Source: Chloroflexota bacterium (GTDB lineage: Bacteria > Chloroflexota > Dormibacteria > Dormibacterales > Dormibacteraceae). Taken from it: a stretch of DNA of 64,000 nucleotides. Positions 1 to 8,428 of this stretch are shown piece by piece; position 1 is the stretch's first letter, and the number at the start of each line of letters is the position of its first letter. Both the position numbers and the translations under genes were made by a program. The notes beneath the pieces were generated by a model. It searched no databases. It saw only the letters and a list, made by a program, of their open reading frames with translations, and was not told the DNA's origin. The stretch spans positions 47,255 through 111,254 of the forward strand of contig VBIW01000042.1 of NCBI GenBank assembly GCA_005880915.1, in the 5' to 3' direction.

Positions 1-59
1 TCCCGAAGATGCAATCGGGTCATGATCGAGCGTCGCTTGGCTGGCGTCGGTTGGCTCAT
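1..59 (-). CDS. livM: Branched-chain amino acid ABC transporter permease LivM (N-terminal fragment)
   Basis: On the minus strand an ATG overlaps the stop codon of the preceding livH gene (ATGA), and an open frame runs off the window edge after about 19 codons (it starts MSQPTPAKRRS). Only the start is visible, so the call rests on position. LivM normally follows LivH in livKHM operons and often has a basic cytoplasmic leader like this one. The translational coupling fits two permease subunits made in equal amounts. The residues alone would not identify the family. Confidence 0.55.
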   Translation of the reverse strand, partial: MSQPTPAKRRSIMTRLHLR

Positions 60-1051
60 TTCTCGGGAACTCGCATGCCAAGCAGGCCTGTCGGCCTGAA
101 CACGAGCACAAGGATCAGGATGCCAAAGATCATGACCTCAGTCCACTTCGAGCCGATGTAGGAGTCGCTGTAAGCCGCGATCAGTCCGATCAGAAGCCCG
201 CCGATGGCCGCGCCCGGGATGTTGCCGATGCCGCCGAAAACGGCCGACGTGAACGCGACCAGGCCGGTCCGAAAACCGAGGTTGTAAAAGAGGTTGTTGA
301 AATAAAGGCCCCAGATCATCCCGCCAGCTCCGGCCAGGAGCGCGCCGATGAAGAAGGTGGCGGCGATCGTCCGGTTGATGTCGATCCCCATGAGTTGCGC
401 GGCATCGCGGTCCTGCGCGGTGGCACGCATGGCCTTGCCGAGCTTGGTCCGGTTGATGAAGATGGCCAGCAGCGAGACGAGGATCACCGTGGTCACGACG
501 ACGAATACGTCTTTGAATGTGAAGAACACCCCGCCGATCGTCGTCTGGAAGGCAGGTCCGTGCGGGAGTAAGTCAGGAAAGTGAACTGAAGCCGGTCCAT
601 GCCAGACGAACATGATTCCCTCGAGGATGAAAGACATCCCAATCGCGGTGATGAGAGGGGCAAGGCGTGGTGCGTTGCGCAGCGGCCGGTACGCGACGCG
701 TTCGATGGTGATGTTGATGCCGCCCATGATCAGCATCACCACCGGGAACACCAGGAGTAGGGCGATCAGGTTGACCGTGCTGAAGTTCGTCTCGTCGATG
801 GCGAAAAAGCCGAGGACCGCAGCTGCTATATAGGCGCCCAACGTGAACACGTCGCCGTGGGCGAAGTTGATGAGCTCGATGATGCCGTAGACCATCGTGT
901 AGCCGAGCGCCACCAGGGCATACATGGCGCCGTCCGCAAGACCGAAGATGGTTATCTGGATGAAGGCGGTCGGGTGAATCACCGCCTGAGCAGCGAGGAG
1001 GACGATTCCGGTGCCGGCGATGATGTAGAACCCGTAGTCGGGGAGGCTCAT
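56..1051 (-). CDS. livH: Branched-chain amino acid ABC transporter permease LivH
   Basis: This 331-residue integral membrane protein is one of the two permease subunits of a LivFGHMK-type importer for branched-chain amino acids or related substrates. The family signature GLADGAMYALVALGYTMVYG followed by ELINFAHGDVF is seen at about residues 37-70, where LivH proteins carry the same motif. About eight hydrophobic segments follow, and the C-terminus has the FRPTGLLG motif typical of the family. There is an extra hydrophobic stretch before the signature (residues 7-25). The stop overlaps the next permease gene. The upstream binding-protein gene lies on the same strand across a hairpin, which suggests one transcription unit. 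Confidence 0.93.
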   Translation of the reverse strand: MSLPDYGFYIIAGTGIVLLAAQAVIHPTAFIQITIFGLADGAMYALVALGYTMVYGIIELINFAHGDVFTLGAYIAAAVLGFFAIDETNFSTVNLIALLLVFPVVMLIMGGINITIERVAYRPLRNAPRLAPLITAIGMSFILEGIMFVWHGPASVHFPDLLPHGPAFQTTIGGVFFTFKDVFVVVTTVILVSLLAIFINRTKLGKAMRATAQDRDAAQLMGIDINRTIAATFFIGALLAGAGGMIWGLYFNNLFYNLGFRTGLVAFTSAVFGGIGNIPGAAIGGLLIGLIAAYSDSYIGSKWTEVMIFGILILVLVFRPTGLLGMRVPEK

Positions 1052-1143
1052 CCCGCCCAGGGCGAGAGACCGAAGTCTCTTCAGAGCTGAGGCGCCGCTG
1101 CCAACAGTGCCCGCGTCCAGTGCCGCCTCCTTGAGCTAAAGGA

Positions 1144-1170
1144 CGAGGAGGCCCGGAATGGGCCTCCTCG
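1144..1170 (-). terminator. Strong hairpin between livK and livH (terminator or mRNA stabiliser)
   Basis: An 11-bp perfect stem (CGAGGAGGCCC / GGGCCTCCTCG) with a 5-base loop lies just after the livK-like stop codon on the minus strand. It is followed on that strand by GTCCTTTAGC, which is only weakly T-rich. Such a structure after a binding-protein gene often lets the abundant binding protein be made in excess of the permeases. It could act as a partial terminator or as a 3'-end stabiliser. Confidence 0.55.
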
Positions 1171-1190
1171 TGGATTTTGGCTAAAGACTA

Positions 1191-2474
1191 CTAGCTGGCC
1201 TTGGCGAAGTCGAACTGTGTCTTCCAGACAAAGCAAAGCTTTGCCTGCGCCTTGCCGCAGACGCCCGTGGAGTTGGCTGGGTCGGTGACGCTCTGGACCG
1301 TGTAGATGGACACGATCTTGAGGCTGGTGTCACCGTTGGCGTCGAAGTCGTACGTGCCGATCACGCCGACGAATCCCTTGGTCTTGGCCATCTCGGAGCG
1401 GACCTGGTCACGGGTCGGCATGCTGCCGTTCGCGTCGTTGATGGCGCGGCCGATGGCAGCCATCACCGCGTTGGCTGCGTCGTACGCCTGCATGGTGTAG
1501 CCGCCGAAGTCGTTCGCGCCGGTGAACTGCTTGCGGAACGCGTCGATGGTGGACTTGGCCCCGGGGACCTGAGTCGCGTCCGCGCCGGCCGAGGTGGCGC
1601 TGACGCCGACCTCGTTGCCAGACGCCTGGTCGATGCAGTCCGTGGTCTCAATGCCGTCACCGCCCCCGAATGGGACGTCCCAGCCGAGGTCCTTCATCTG
1701 CTTGCGCGGGATGCAGATGTTCTGGTCGTCGGTGCCGCCAACGTAGACGCCCGCTGCGCCGGCGTTCTTGAAGTTGAGCAGGATCGACTTCCAGTCGCTT
1801 GTGGTGGCCTTCTGGTACTCGGAGTGCTTGGTCGTTCCGCCAAGCTTCTTGAACTCCGCCTCAAAGGCGCCTGCGATGCCGACGCCGAACACGGTGCTGT
1901 CGTCGAGGATGCCGATGCTCTTGACGTTGAGCTGCTTGTACATGTAGTCGGCCATCGCCGGGCCCTGGTAGTCGTCGGTCGTGACGACGCGCCAGTAGTT
2001 GTTGGCGTTGCCCGATCGGAGGTCCTGCGGGTGATACGAGCAGCCAGCGATGTCCTTCGTGAGACACGGGTTGGTGTTGGACGGGCTGACCATGAGGAAG
2101 TGCTGTGGCGCCGCGATCGGGATCTCGGCCTTTGCCACAGCGGAGTTGTACGGGCCGATCATGCCCAGGAACTTGCTGTCGCCCACCATGGTCTGGACGT
2201 TTTCGACCCCGGCGTCGGCGGAGTAAGCGCCCTGCCGGCAGTCGTCGAAGCTCTGGTACGAGATGGTGTAGCCGTTTACGCCGCCGGCAGCATTTTTCTG
2301 GTCGACTGCGAACTTGACGCCGTTCGCGGTCGACTGGCCGCCGGTCGTACAGACTGGGAGGTCGGAGCCGATCTTGATCGTGCCCTTGCTCCCGCCACCA
2401 CCGCTGTTTCCGCCGCAGGCGACGGCGACCAAGATCGCCACTGTGAGGACTACGAGTCCCCTAGCTCGAACCAT
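1191..2474 (-). CDS. livK: Branched-chain amino acid ABC transporter substrate-binding lipoprotein
   Basis: This is a periplasmic-binding-fold protein of the Leu/Ile/Val-binding (Peripla_BP_6) family, 427 residues, which captures the ligand outside the membrane for the LivHM permease. The frame is open further upstream, but the ATG at 2474 is chosen because AAGGGGGA precedes it and the product then starts with a clean lipoprotein signal (hydrophobic segment, AVAC, Cys20, then a Gly/Ser-rich linker). The mature start TIKIGSDLPVCTTGGQS and the later GTDDQN and YDAANAVMAAI segments are typical of the family. It sits in front of livH-livM. A paralogue lies immediately upstream. Confidence 0.9.
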   Translation of the reverse strand: MVRARGLVVLTVAILVAVACGGNSGGGGSKGTIKIGSDLPVCTTGGQSTANGVKFAVDQKNAAGGVNGYTISYQSFDDCRQGAYSADAGVENVQTMVGDSKFLGMIGPYNSAVAKAEIPIAAPQHFLMVSPSNTNPCLTKDIAGCSYHPQDLRSGNANNYWRVVTTDDYQGPAMADYMYKQLNVKSIGILDDSTVFGVGIAGAFEAEFKKLGGTTKHSEYQKATTSDWKSILLNFKNAGAAGVYVGGTDDQNICIPRKQMKDLGWDVPFGGGDGIETTDCIDQASGNEVGVSATSAGADATQVPGAKSTIDAFRKQFTGANDFGGYTMQAYDAANAVMAAIGRAINDANGSMPTRDQVRSEMAKTKGFVGVIGTYDFDANGDTSLKIVSIYTVQSVTDPANSTGVCGKAQAKLCFVWKTQFDFAKAS

Positions 2475-2681
2475 ATGGTTCCCCCTTGTGCTTGTTGGGA
2501 GGCCAGCGCAAAACCACACCGGACGCCTCCCATCACTTGCCGCCCTCTTCCCAACTCGAGTCGGGGCGAGAGTGCGCCGGCGGCGAGTGCGGCCACATGG
2601 GATGGCCGAACTGCTACTCCGAGGCACACTATTGACTTGCGGGGCCTCTGAAGTCAAGTCGAAGTTAAGGCGCCGGAACGT

Positions 2682-3989
2682 TCAGTACGGAAGACGGGCG
2701 CTGTAATCGACCTTTCCGGCCAACTTCCACGGCGTCCGGGGATCGGAGCCGCCCGACTCGAAGATCGAGATCACACGGTTGGTCGTGTCGCCGAAGGCGT
2801 CGAAGCCGATGTTGCCGGTCAGCCCGGCCAAGCCCGAGATCTGGGCCAGGTCTTTGGTCACCTTAGCCCTGTCCGGCGCCTTGCCCCCAGAGTCCCGCAC
2901 GGCGCGGTCGAGGGCCGCATACAGGACCGCGGTCGCGTCGTAGGCGACGATCGTGTACGGACCGAAGTCAGATGTGTTCCCAAAAGCCGCCTTGAAGTCG
3001 TGGATCATGGACCTGGCGCCCGGCAGTGAGGTGGCATCGATGATCGGCACCGTGGCGAAGATGCCGCCGCTGTTCCCTGCCGCCGATCTGATGCAGGCCG
3101 GGTCCTGGGCGATGCCGTCACCGCCGAGGAACGGTGTTGCCTCGCCGACCCCGAACTGTGCGCTCATCTCGGCCCTGATGTTGCAGCCGCCCATCCGGCT
3201 CGGGCCGCCGTAGTAGATCGCCTGTGCGTTTGCCTCCTTCATGCTCCGGAGGAAGGCCGTCGCGTCGGGGTTCTTCGGATCGAGGTCAAGGTGGCCCAAC
3301 ACGGTGCCGCCCAGGCTTGCCAGCCGCGCGCTGAATGCGTCGACGAGCCCCTGTCCATAGGCCTCGTGGTCAGAGATAGCGCCTGCACGGAGGACGTGGA
3401 GCATGTTGAACGCGTAGTCGGCCGCCGCTGCGCCCTGGAGGTCGTCGGGCACGGAAAGCCGGAAGAAGTTGTTGACGTGGGCGGGTCTGAGATCCGAGGC
3501 CGGAGGGAGGCCGGCCATCTTGCAGCCGATCTCCGTCCGCGCAGGGTTGAGCCTGGCCGGCATGAAGACGTCTCGGGTAAGGCAGGGGCTGCTCGTGGCC
3601 GGGCTGATCATCGCCAGCCCCGCCTCATTGGCGATCGGAATCTCCTTACGCGCGACGCCCGCGTCGAACGGCCCGATCATCGCGACCAGGCTCGAGTCGG
3701 CCAGGAAGCCCCGCACGTTCGAGGCCCCGCGAGCCGGATTGGGAAAACCGCCGCCGGCGTCGTCAGCGACCGTCAGGTCGACGCCGAATCCGTCTAGCAT
3801 CGGGTGGGTCTGGACGAAGAACCGGATGCCGTTGAGCGCCGGCAGGGCCGCGCGGGCCTCGTTTCCGGTCGTGGGCAGGTCGACGCCGATGTGGATCGTC
3901 TTCGCCGGCGGCGACATGGACGTCGCGCCCATGCAGGCGCTTGCCAGGACCACCAAGAGGAGGGTCCCCAGCGAGACAAGCCTGCTCAC
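2682..3989 (-). CDS. Second Liv-type substrate-binding lipoprotein (paralogue)
   Basis: This is a second Peripla_BP_6 binding protein, about 435 residues from the GTG at 3989. The frame extends upstream, but only this start puts a lipoprotein signal at the N-terminus (VVLASAC, Cys19). It resembles the neighbouring binding protein throughout: IHIGVDLPTTG near the start, a MIGPFDAGVARKEIPIA segment matching MIGPYNSAVAKAEIPIA, and YDATAVLYAALDRA matching YDAANAVMAAIGRA. It therefore looks like a tandem duplicate that has diverged. It may give the same permease a different ligand range. No clear ribosome-binding site is visible before the GTG, so the start is less certain than the family. Confidence 0.82.
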   Translation of the reverse strand: MSRLVSLGTLLLVVLASACMGATSMSPPAKTIHIGVDLPTTGNEARAALPALNGIRFFVQTHPMLDGFGVDLTVADDAGGGFPNPARGASNVRGFLADSSLVAMIGPFDAGVARKEIPIANEAGLAMISPATSSPCLTRDVFMPARLNPARTEIGCKMAGLPPASDLRPAHVNNFFRLSVPDDLQGAAAADYAFNMLHVLRAGAISDHEAYGQGLVDAFSARLASLGGTVLGHLDLDPKNPDATAFLRSMKEANAQAIYYGGPSRMGGCNIRAEMSAQFGVGEATPFLGGDGIAQDPACIRSAAGNSGGIFATVPIIDATSLPGARSMIHDFKAAFGNTSDFGPYTIVAYDATAVLYAALDRAVRDSGGKAPDRAKVTKDLAQISGLAGLTGNIGFDAFGDTTNRVISIFESGGSDPRTPWKLAGKVDYSARLPY

Positions 3990-4153
3990 GCAGAGAGGAT
4001 GACACCCGCTGCGCGCCTCCACACCTCCATGGAGTGTCCGGTCTCCGGATGTCCGAACGTCCTCGCGGCCTAGACGGCCGGGCGCCATCCCACCCCACGA
4101 AATCTCCGATTTCGCGGGGACCCCGGGGGCGCTGAAGCCTGCGTCGCCTTCTG

Positions 4154-4203
4154 CGCGCGCTCGGTCACGCATCTACGCGATGCGCTCCCTCACGTGCTCG
4201 GCG
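4154..4203. repeat. Dispersed repeat family B, copy 1
   Basis: The stretch CTCGGTCACGCATCTACGCG followed by ATGCGCTCC and GTGCTCGGCG closely matches a segment at about 45245-45300 (CTCGCTCACGCATCCACGG, ATGCGCTCG, CTGCTCGGCG). Each copy has a small GCATC/GATGC hairpin at its core and lies in a gap upstream of a plus-strand gene. Two copies in one window suggest a genome-wide interspersed repeat. Confidence 0.6.
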
Positions 4204-4319
4204 GCTCCTTGGCTCCGGCCGTCGATGCCGCGAGCCTGTTTCGGACCCCGGAGCCCAGACACTCCTATACTCAGCATCCTTCTAGCCCTTCTCTCTCTCG
4301 GCCATTGGAGCGCGCCTCT

Positions 4320-5189
4320 GTGAAGACTGAAACCAGCGAACACCTCAAACCCCGCTCGCAATACGCGGATGATGCCGTCCAGCTTGCGATCGCGGGCAAA
4401 TGGGACGAGGCGGTCAAGCTCAACAAATTCATCATCGAGAACTTCGGCGCCGACGAGGAAACGCAGAACCGCCTCGGCAAGGCGCTTTCCGAGCTCGGCA
4501 AGCTGAAAGAGGCAAAGGCCTCCTACGAGGTGGCGCTGAAGATCAACCCGATGAACTCGATCGCCAAGAAGAACGCGGCGCGCATCAACGCGCTGCTGCA
4601 CCAGAAAGAAGGCCTCAAGGTTGGTGGGACTCGTGTCGACCTGAACCTCTTCGTCGAGGAGATGGGGAAGACCGTGATCACCACGGTCGATTCGCCGCCC
4701 AACGCGGACATCTGCTCCAAGGTTGCCGCCGGTGACGTGGCTGAATTGAAGGTCGACGGGGACGCTCTGCTCGCTGAAACTTCGCGCGGGGTCAAGCTCG
4801 GAATGCTCGAAGCGAAGCTGGCTCGGCGTTTGATCAAGTTCATGCGGGGTGGCAATCGTTACCAGGCGGGCGTGACTTCATGTGACGGCAACACCGTGAA
4901 GCTGATCGTCCGCGAGACATACCAGGACCCGCACTTCGCAGGCAAGCCGAGCTTCCCGATGCGCCGCAAGCGCGAGGTGGAGTTTCGCCCCTATACCAAG
5001 GAAAGCCTCCTCAGTCGCAGCGCGCAAGTCTTCTCCGAGGACGAGGAAGAGGAAGAGACGCTGGTCGAAACGCCTGCCACCGACGACATGGAAGAAGGCA
5101 TGCACGCAGTGGAGGAGGAAGGCGAGGCCCTCGACTTCTCAGAAGATGCCGACGGCGACGCCGAGGAAGAGGATGAAGACGAAAGCTGA
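4320..5189 (+). CDS. TPR-containing protein with acidic C-terminal tail
   Basis: This is a 289-residue soluble protein of unknown role. Starting at the GTG at 4320 (VKTETSEHLKPRSQYADDAV), residues 15-90 form about two tetratricopeptide-like helical repeats, including AIAGKWDEAVKLNKFIIENF and LGKLKEAKASYEVALKINP. The middle part has no motif I can name. The last 60 residues are very rich in Glu and Asp (EDEEEEE, EEDEDES), so the tail is strongly negative. The frame opens further upstream, but that part looks non-coding. It precedes the histidine operon by about 60 bp on the same strand. A protein-protein interaction role is plausible, but nothing more specific is supported. Confidence 0.8.
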   Translation: MKTETSEHLKPRSQYADDAVQLAIAGKWDEAVKLNKFIIENFGADEETQNRLGKALSELGKLKEAKASYEVALKINPMNSIAKKNAARINALLHQKEGLKVGGTRVDLNLFVEEMGKTVITTVDSPPNADICSKVAAGDVAELKVDGDALLAETSRGVKLGMLEAKLARRLIKFMRGGNRYQAGVTSCDGNTVKLIVRETYQDPHFAGKPSFPMRRKREVEFRPYTKESLLSRSAQVFSEDEEEEETLVETPATDDMEEGMHAVEEEGEALDFSEDADGDAEEEDEDES

Positions 5190-5220
5190 GACGGTAGCGG
5201 CCGCGGCCCGGAGGTCTCTT

Positions 5221-5254
5221 CACCGAGGCTCTACCCGCTAGCCGTCCCTCGGTG
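5221..5254 (+). promoter_or_regulatory. Stem-loop enclosing the hisZ start codon
   Basis: CACCGAGG (5221-5228) and CCTCGGTG (5247-5254) are perfect complements separated by 18 bases, and the right arm contains the GTG start of hisZ. If the stem forms in the transcript it would hide the initiation codon. No T-box or histidine leader peptide is visible, so any regulatory role is an inference. Confidence 0.35.
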
Positions 5255-6520
5255 ACCCCCCAGCTGGGCGGCGTGCCCGGTTTCCGTGACCTCCTTCCCC
5301 TCGAGGCCGAGATCCTCCGCGAGGCCCAGGAGTCGTTGCTCGCCGAGATGCGCCGCTGGGGCTACCGCCATGTGATCACCCCGCTGGTCGAGAACATGGA
5401 CGTCCTGGACCTCGGTCTGGGTGTCGAGCAGCGGCGGCGCCTCTTCAAGTTCGCCGACGGCCGCGGCGACATGGTGGCGCTGGTCGGCGAGCGGACGGTG
5501 CCGGTGGCCCGCCTCGTCGCCGGCAAGCTGCGCTCCGCGGCGCTTCCATTGAGGCTCTGCTACGCGGGCCCCGTCCTCTCCACGGACGAAGGCCGCTTCC
5601 AGCAGCGCCGCGAGACGTACCAGGTCGGTGCGGAGCTGGTCGGCGCGTCGGGCCCCGTCGCGGATGCCGAGGTGATCGCGCTCGCGGCCCGGTGCATGGA
5701 GGCGACCGGCATCCGGCGCTATCAGATCGACGTCGGCCACGCCGAATTCTTCCACGGGATCATGGACGCAGTCCGCCTGCCCGATGAGGTGAAGGCCGGC
5801 GTCCGCGCCGCGCTCGCGGCCCGCGACTTCGTCACCCTGGAATCGCTTCTCGAAGGGACGCCGCTGAAGTCCGCCGAGCATGAGCTGCTGCTGCGCTTTC
5901 CGGCCCTGCGCGGCGGACGGGAGATCCTCGACGCGGCCGGAGGGCTCGTCCGCAACCGCCGCTCCGAGGCCGCGCTGGCGGAGCTCGCCCAGGTGCGCGA
6001 CCTGCTGGTCTCGCATGGCATCGGCGACGTGGTCAACCTGGACCTCGGCGCAATCCGCGATTTCGACTACTACACGGGGGTGATCTTCGAGGGTTACGGG
6101 CCTGATTTCGGACGGCCGGTCGCCCAGGGTGGCCGCTACGACGCACTGCTGGCGCGGTTCGGGCGTCCGGCACCAGCGACCGGTTTCATGATCCAGCTCG
6201 ACCTGGTCTCGGAGATGCTCACGCGCGCGTCGCGTCCGCCCGCACTGAAGCCTGTGGATGCCGCGCTCGCGTGGACGGCGCCGGGATTGAACACCGCGCT
6301 TCGTCTCGGGTCGACTCTCCGCCTCTTTGGCATGCGGGCAGTCGTGGACACAGAATCCCGCACGCAGACCGAGGCGAAGCAGTGGTGGCGCGCGGTTGGC
6401 GCGGCGAACCTGGTCTACTGCCGGACCGACGCCGAGGTCTCATGGTCCTCGCCAGGCCGGCGGTCGAGGAACCTGCCGCCGGAGCAGGTCGCGGCGCGTC
6501 TCGCCGGAGGCGGTGCATGA
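5252..6520 (+). CDS. hisZ: ATP phosphoribosyltransferase regulatory subunit HisZ
   Basis: This is a 422-residue paralogue of histidyl-tRNA synthetase that lacks tRNA charging activity and forms the regulatory half of the HisG-HisZ enzyme, the first step of histidine synthesis. The class-II synthetase-like start (GVPGFRDLLPLEAEILREAQESL), the motif 2-like segment (RLCYAGPVLSTDEGRFQQRRETYQVGAELVG) and the DFDYYTGVIFEGY segment are all visible. The anticodon-binding domain of a true HisRS appears reduced. It is placed directly before a short-form hisG, with which it overlaps (ATGA), which is the expected pairing. The GTG start at 5252 is the only good one. Confidence 0.93.
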   Translation: MTPQLGGVPGFRDLLPLEAEILREAQESLLAEMRRWGYRHVITPLVENMDVLDLGLGVEQRRRLFKFADGRGDMVALVGERTVPVARLVAGKLRSAALPLRLCYAGPVLSTDEGRFQQRRETYQVGAELVGASGPVADAEVIALAARCMEATGIRRYQIDVGHAEFFHGIMDAVRLPDEVKAGVRAALAARDFVTLESLLEGTPLKSAEHELLLRFPALRGGREILDAAGGLVRNRRSEAALAELAQVRDLLVSHGIGDVVNLDLGAIRDFDYYTGVIFEGYGPDFGRPVAQGGRYDALLARFGRPAPATGFMIQLDLVSEMLTRASRPPALKPVDAALAWTAPGLNTALRLGSTLRLFGMRAVVDTESRTQTEAKQWWRAVGAANLVYCRTDAEVSWSSPGRRSRNLPPEQVAARLAGGGA

Positions 6521-7167
6521 CGCGAGACGGGACGGTTTCCATTGCCATCCCGACCGGCGTGCTCACCACCGGCGCCCTCGGATTGCTCACTAAGTCTGGC
6601 CTCACGCGAATGAGCGCCGAGGAGCTTGGCCGGCGACTCCTGGTCGATCAGTCGAATGTTCGCGTGATCCTGGTCAGGCCCGCGGATGTGCCCGCTTACG
6701 TTGACCACGGGGCAGCCGACCTCGGGATCGTCGGCAAGGACATCCTCTGGGAATCACCCGGAGCGCATTACGAGCTGGTGGACCTGCGTTTCGGTGACTG
6801 CCGGCTCGTCCTAGCCGTGCCGAGCGCGTCAAAGCTCAATGGGCCCGAGACCTGGCCCCCAATGCTGCGAATCGCAACCAAGTACCCCCGCACGACATCC
6901 GCGTGGTTCGAGGCCCGCGGCCAGGCGGTCGAGGTGGTGAGGCTGCACGGCTCGGTGGAGCTTGCTCCGCAGGTAGGGCTTGTCGACGGCATCGTCGACC
7001 TCACGGCGACGGGCCGGACGTTGCGCGAGAACCGGCTCCGCATCGCGGCGGAGCTGGGCGCCTCCACAGCTCGCCTGATCGCGAACCAGGCGAGCCTCAA
7101 GACGCGGACCGCTGCGGTGCAGTCGGTGGTGTCGAGGTTGAGGGAGGCTTCTGGCCTTGACCGTTAA
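6517..7167 (+). CDS. hisG: ATP phosphoribosyltransferase, short form (HisG)
   Basis: This enzyme condenses ATP with PRPP, the committed step of histidine synthesis. At 216 residues it is the short form, without the C-terminal ACT-like regulatory domain, so it needs HisZ. Visible family features include VSIAIPTG near the start, YVDHGAADLGIVGKDILWE, LVLAVPS, IATKYPRTT and the PRPP-binding DGIVDLTATGRTL. The frame is open upstream within hisZ, but the ATG at 6517 overlaps the hisZ stop by four bases and gives the standard N-terminus. It runs into hisD with an 11-base overlap. Confidence 0.95.
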   Translation: MTRDGTVSIAIPTGVLTTGALGLLTKSGLTRMSAEELGRRLLVDQSNVRVILVRPADVPAYVDHGAADLGIVGKDILWESPGAHYELVDLRFGDCRLVLAVPSASKLNGPETWPPMLRIATKYPRTTSAWFEARGQAVEVVRLHGSVELAPQVGLVDGIVDLTATGRTLRENRLRIAAELGASTARLIANQASLKTRTAAVQSVVSRLREASGLDR

Positions 7168-8428
7168 GAGGTTCGACGTTGGCTCCTGGCTGGACTCGCC
7201 GCTGTCCCGGAGGCGCATGGACCTGTCGCAGTTCGCCGGCGAGCGGGCAACGGTGGCCGAGATCTGCGCCCGCGTCCTGGCCGAGGGCGACGAGGCGCTG
7301 CGCGAGCTCGGCAAGCGGTTCGACGGATGGGCGCCGGAGACCGGCGATTCGTTCGAAGTGCCGCGGCGCGAGCTGCCAGCCGCGGCGGAGCGATTGCCGG
7401 CGGCGGACCGCGCCGCGCTCGAGTTCGCGGCGCGGCGCATTCGCGATTTTCACGAGCGCCAGGTCGAGACAGCGTCGGTGGGGTCGCCGGGGCTCAAGCT
7501 GCTGACGCGACCAGTCCGCCGCGCGGGCGTTTACGCGCCGGGCGGCCGGGCCGCCTACCCGTCCACAGTGCTGATGACCGTCATCCCCGCGCGGGTGGCG
7601 AAGGTCGAGGAGGTCGTGCTGGCCACGCCGCCGCGGCCGGACGGCAGCGTGCCGACGGCCATCCTCGCGGCCGCGCACGTCGCCGGCGTGGATGCGGTCT
7701 ATCGGATCGGCGGAGCCCAGGCGATCGCCGCGCTCGCGTACGGCACGGCGAGCATTCCGCGCGTCGATGTAGTCGCCGGTCCGGGCAACATCTACGTCAC
7801 TCTGGCCAAGAAAGAGGTGTTCGGCTCGGTCGGCGTAGATGGCATCGCAGGTCCGACGGAGCTCGTCGTGGTGGCGGACGGCGCTGCACGCCCGGATTTC
7901 GTCGCCGCCGATCTCGCCGCCCAGCTGGAGCACGATCCCCTGGCTTGGGGCGTGCTGGTCACGGACTCTGCCCAGCTCGCCGATCGCGTCGAAGAAGAGC
8001 TCGAGAGCCTGCTCAGGGGACTGGAGCGGGCGGAGATCATCCGCCGGGCGAACTGCTGCCTGGTCGTGGCGGACGACATGGAGCAGGCGATCCACGTCGC
8101 CGACGACTTCGCGCCGGAGCACCTGCTGATCGTCGCCGCCGACGCCGACCGTCTCGCGGCACAGGTGCACAACGCCGGAGCCGTCTTCGTCGGGCCCTAT
8201 GCCACCGTCCCTCTGGGCGACTACGCAGCAGGCCCGAATCACACGCTGCCAACGTCGGGCGCGGCCCGGTTTTCGTCCCCGCTCGGCGTCCACACATTCC
8301 TGAAGCGAATGAGCGTCTTGAGCCTCAACCGCGGCGACCTGGAGACGCTCCGCGAGGCGAGCGTCCGGCTCGCGGAGATGGAGGGCCTGGGCGCGCACGC
8401 TCACGCAATAGAGGTGCGACTTGAGTAG
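7157..8428 (+). CDS. hisD: Histidinol dehydrogenase HisD
   Basis: This zinc enzyme of 423 residues oxidises L-histidinol to L-histidine in two NAD-dependent steps. Full family length is present, with GVYAPGGRAAYPSTVLMTVIPARVA, RIGGAQAIAALAYGT, VDVVAGPGNIYVTLAKK, GPTELVVVAD, FAPEHL and the C-terminal GPNHTLPTSGAARFSSPL segment that holds zinc-binding and catalytic residues. The start is a TTG inside the end of hisG, in keeping with the tight coupling of the operon. The end overlaps hisB. Confidence 0.96.
   Translation: MTVKRFDVGSWLDSPLSRRRMDLSQFAGERATVAEICARVLAEGDEALRELGKRFDGWAPETGDSFEVPRRELPAAAERLPAADRAALEFAARRIRDFHERQVETASVGSPGLKLLTRPVRRAGVYAPGGRAAYPSTVLMTVIPARVAKVEEVVLATPPRPDGSVPTAILAAAHVAGVDAVYRIGGAQAIAALAYGTASIPRVDVVAGPGNIYVTLAKKEVFGSVGVDGIAGPTELVVVADGAARPDFVAADLAAQLEHDPLAWGVLVTDSAQLADRVEEELESLLRGLERAEIIRRANCCLVVADDMEQAIHVADDFAPEHLLIVAADADRLAAQVHNAGAVFVGPYATVPLGDYAAGPNHTLPTSGAARFSSPLGVHTFLKRMSVLSLNRGDLETLREASVRLAEMEGLGAHAHAIEVRLE

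Noticed and set aside
5190..5254. Possible T-box or histidine attenuator before hisZ
   Set aside because: No T-box sequence, no run of His codons and no terminator are present; only a simple stem remains.
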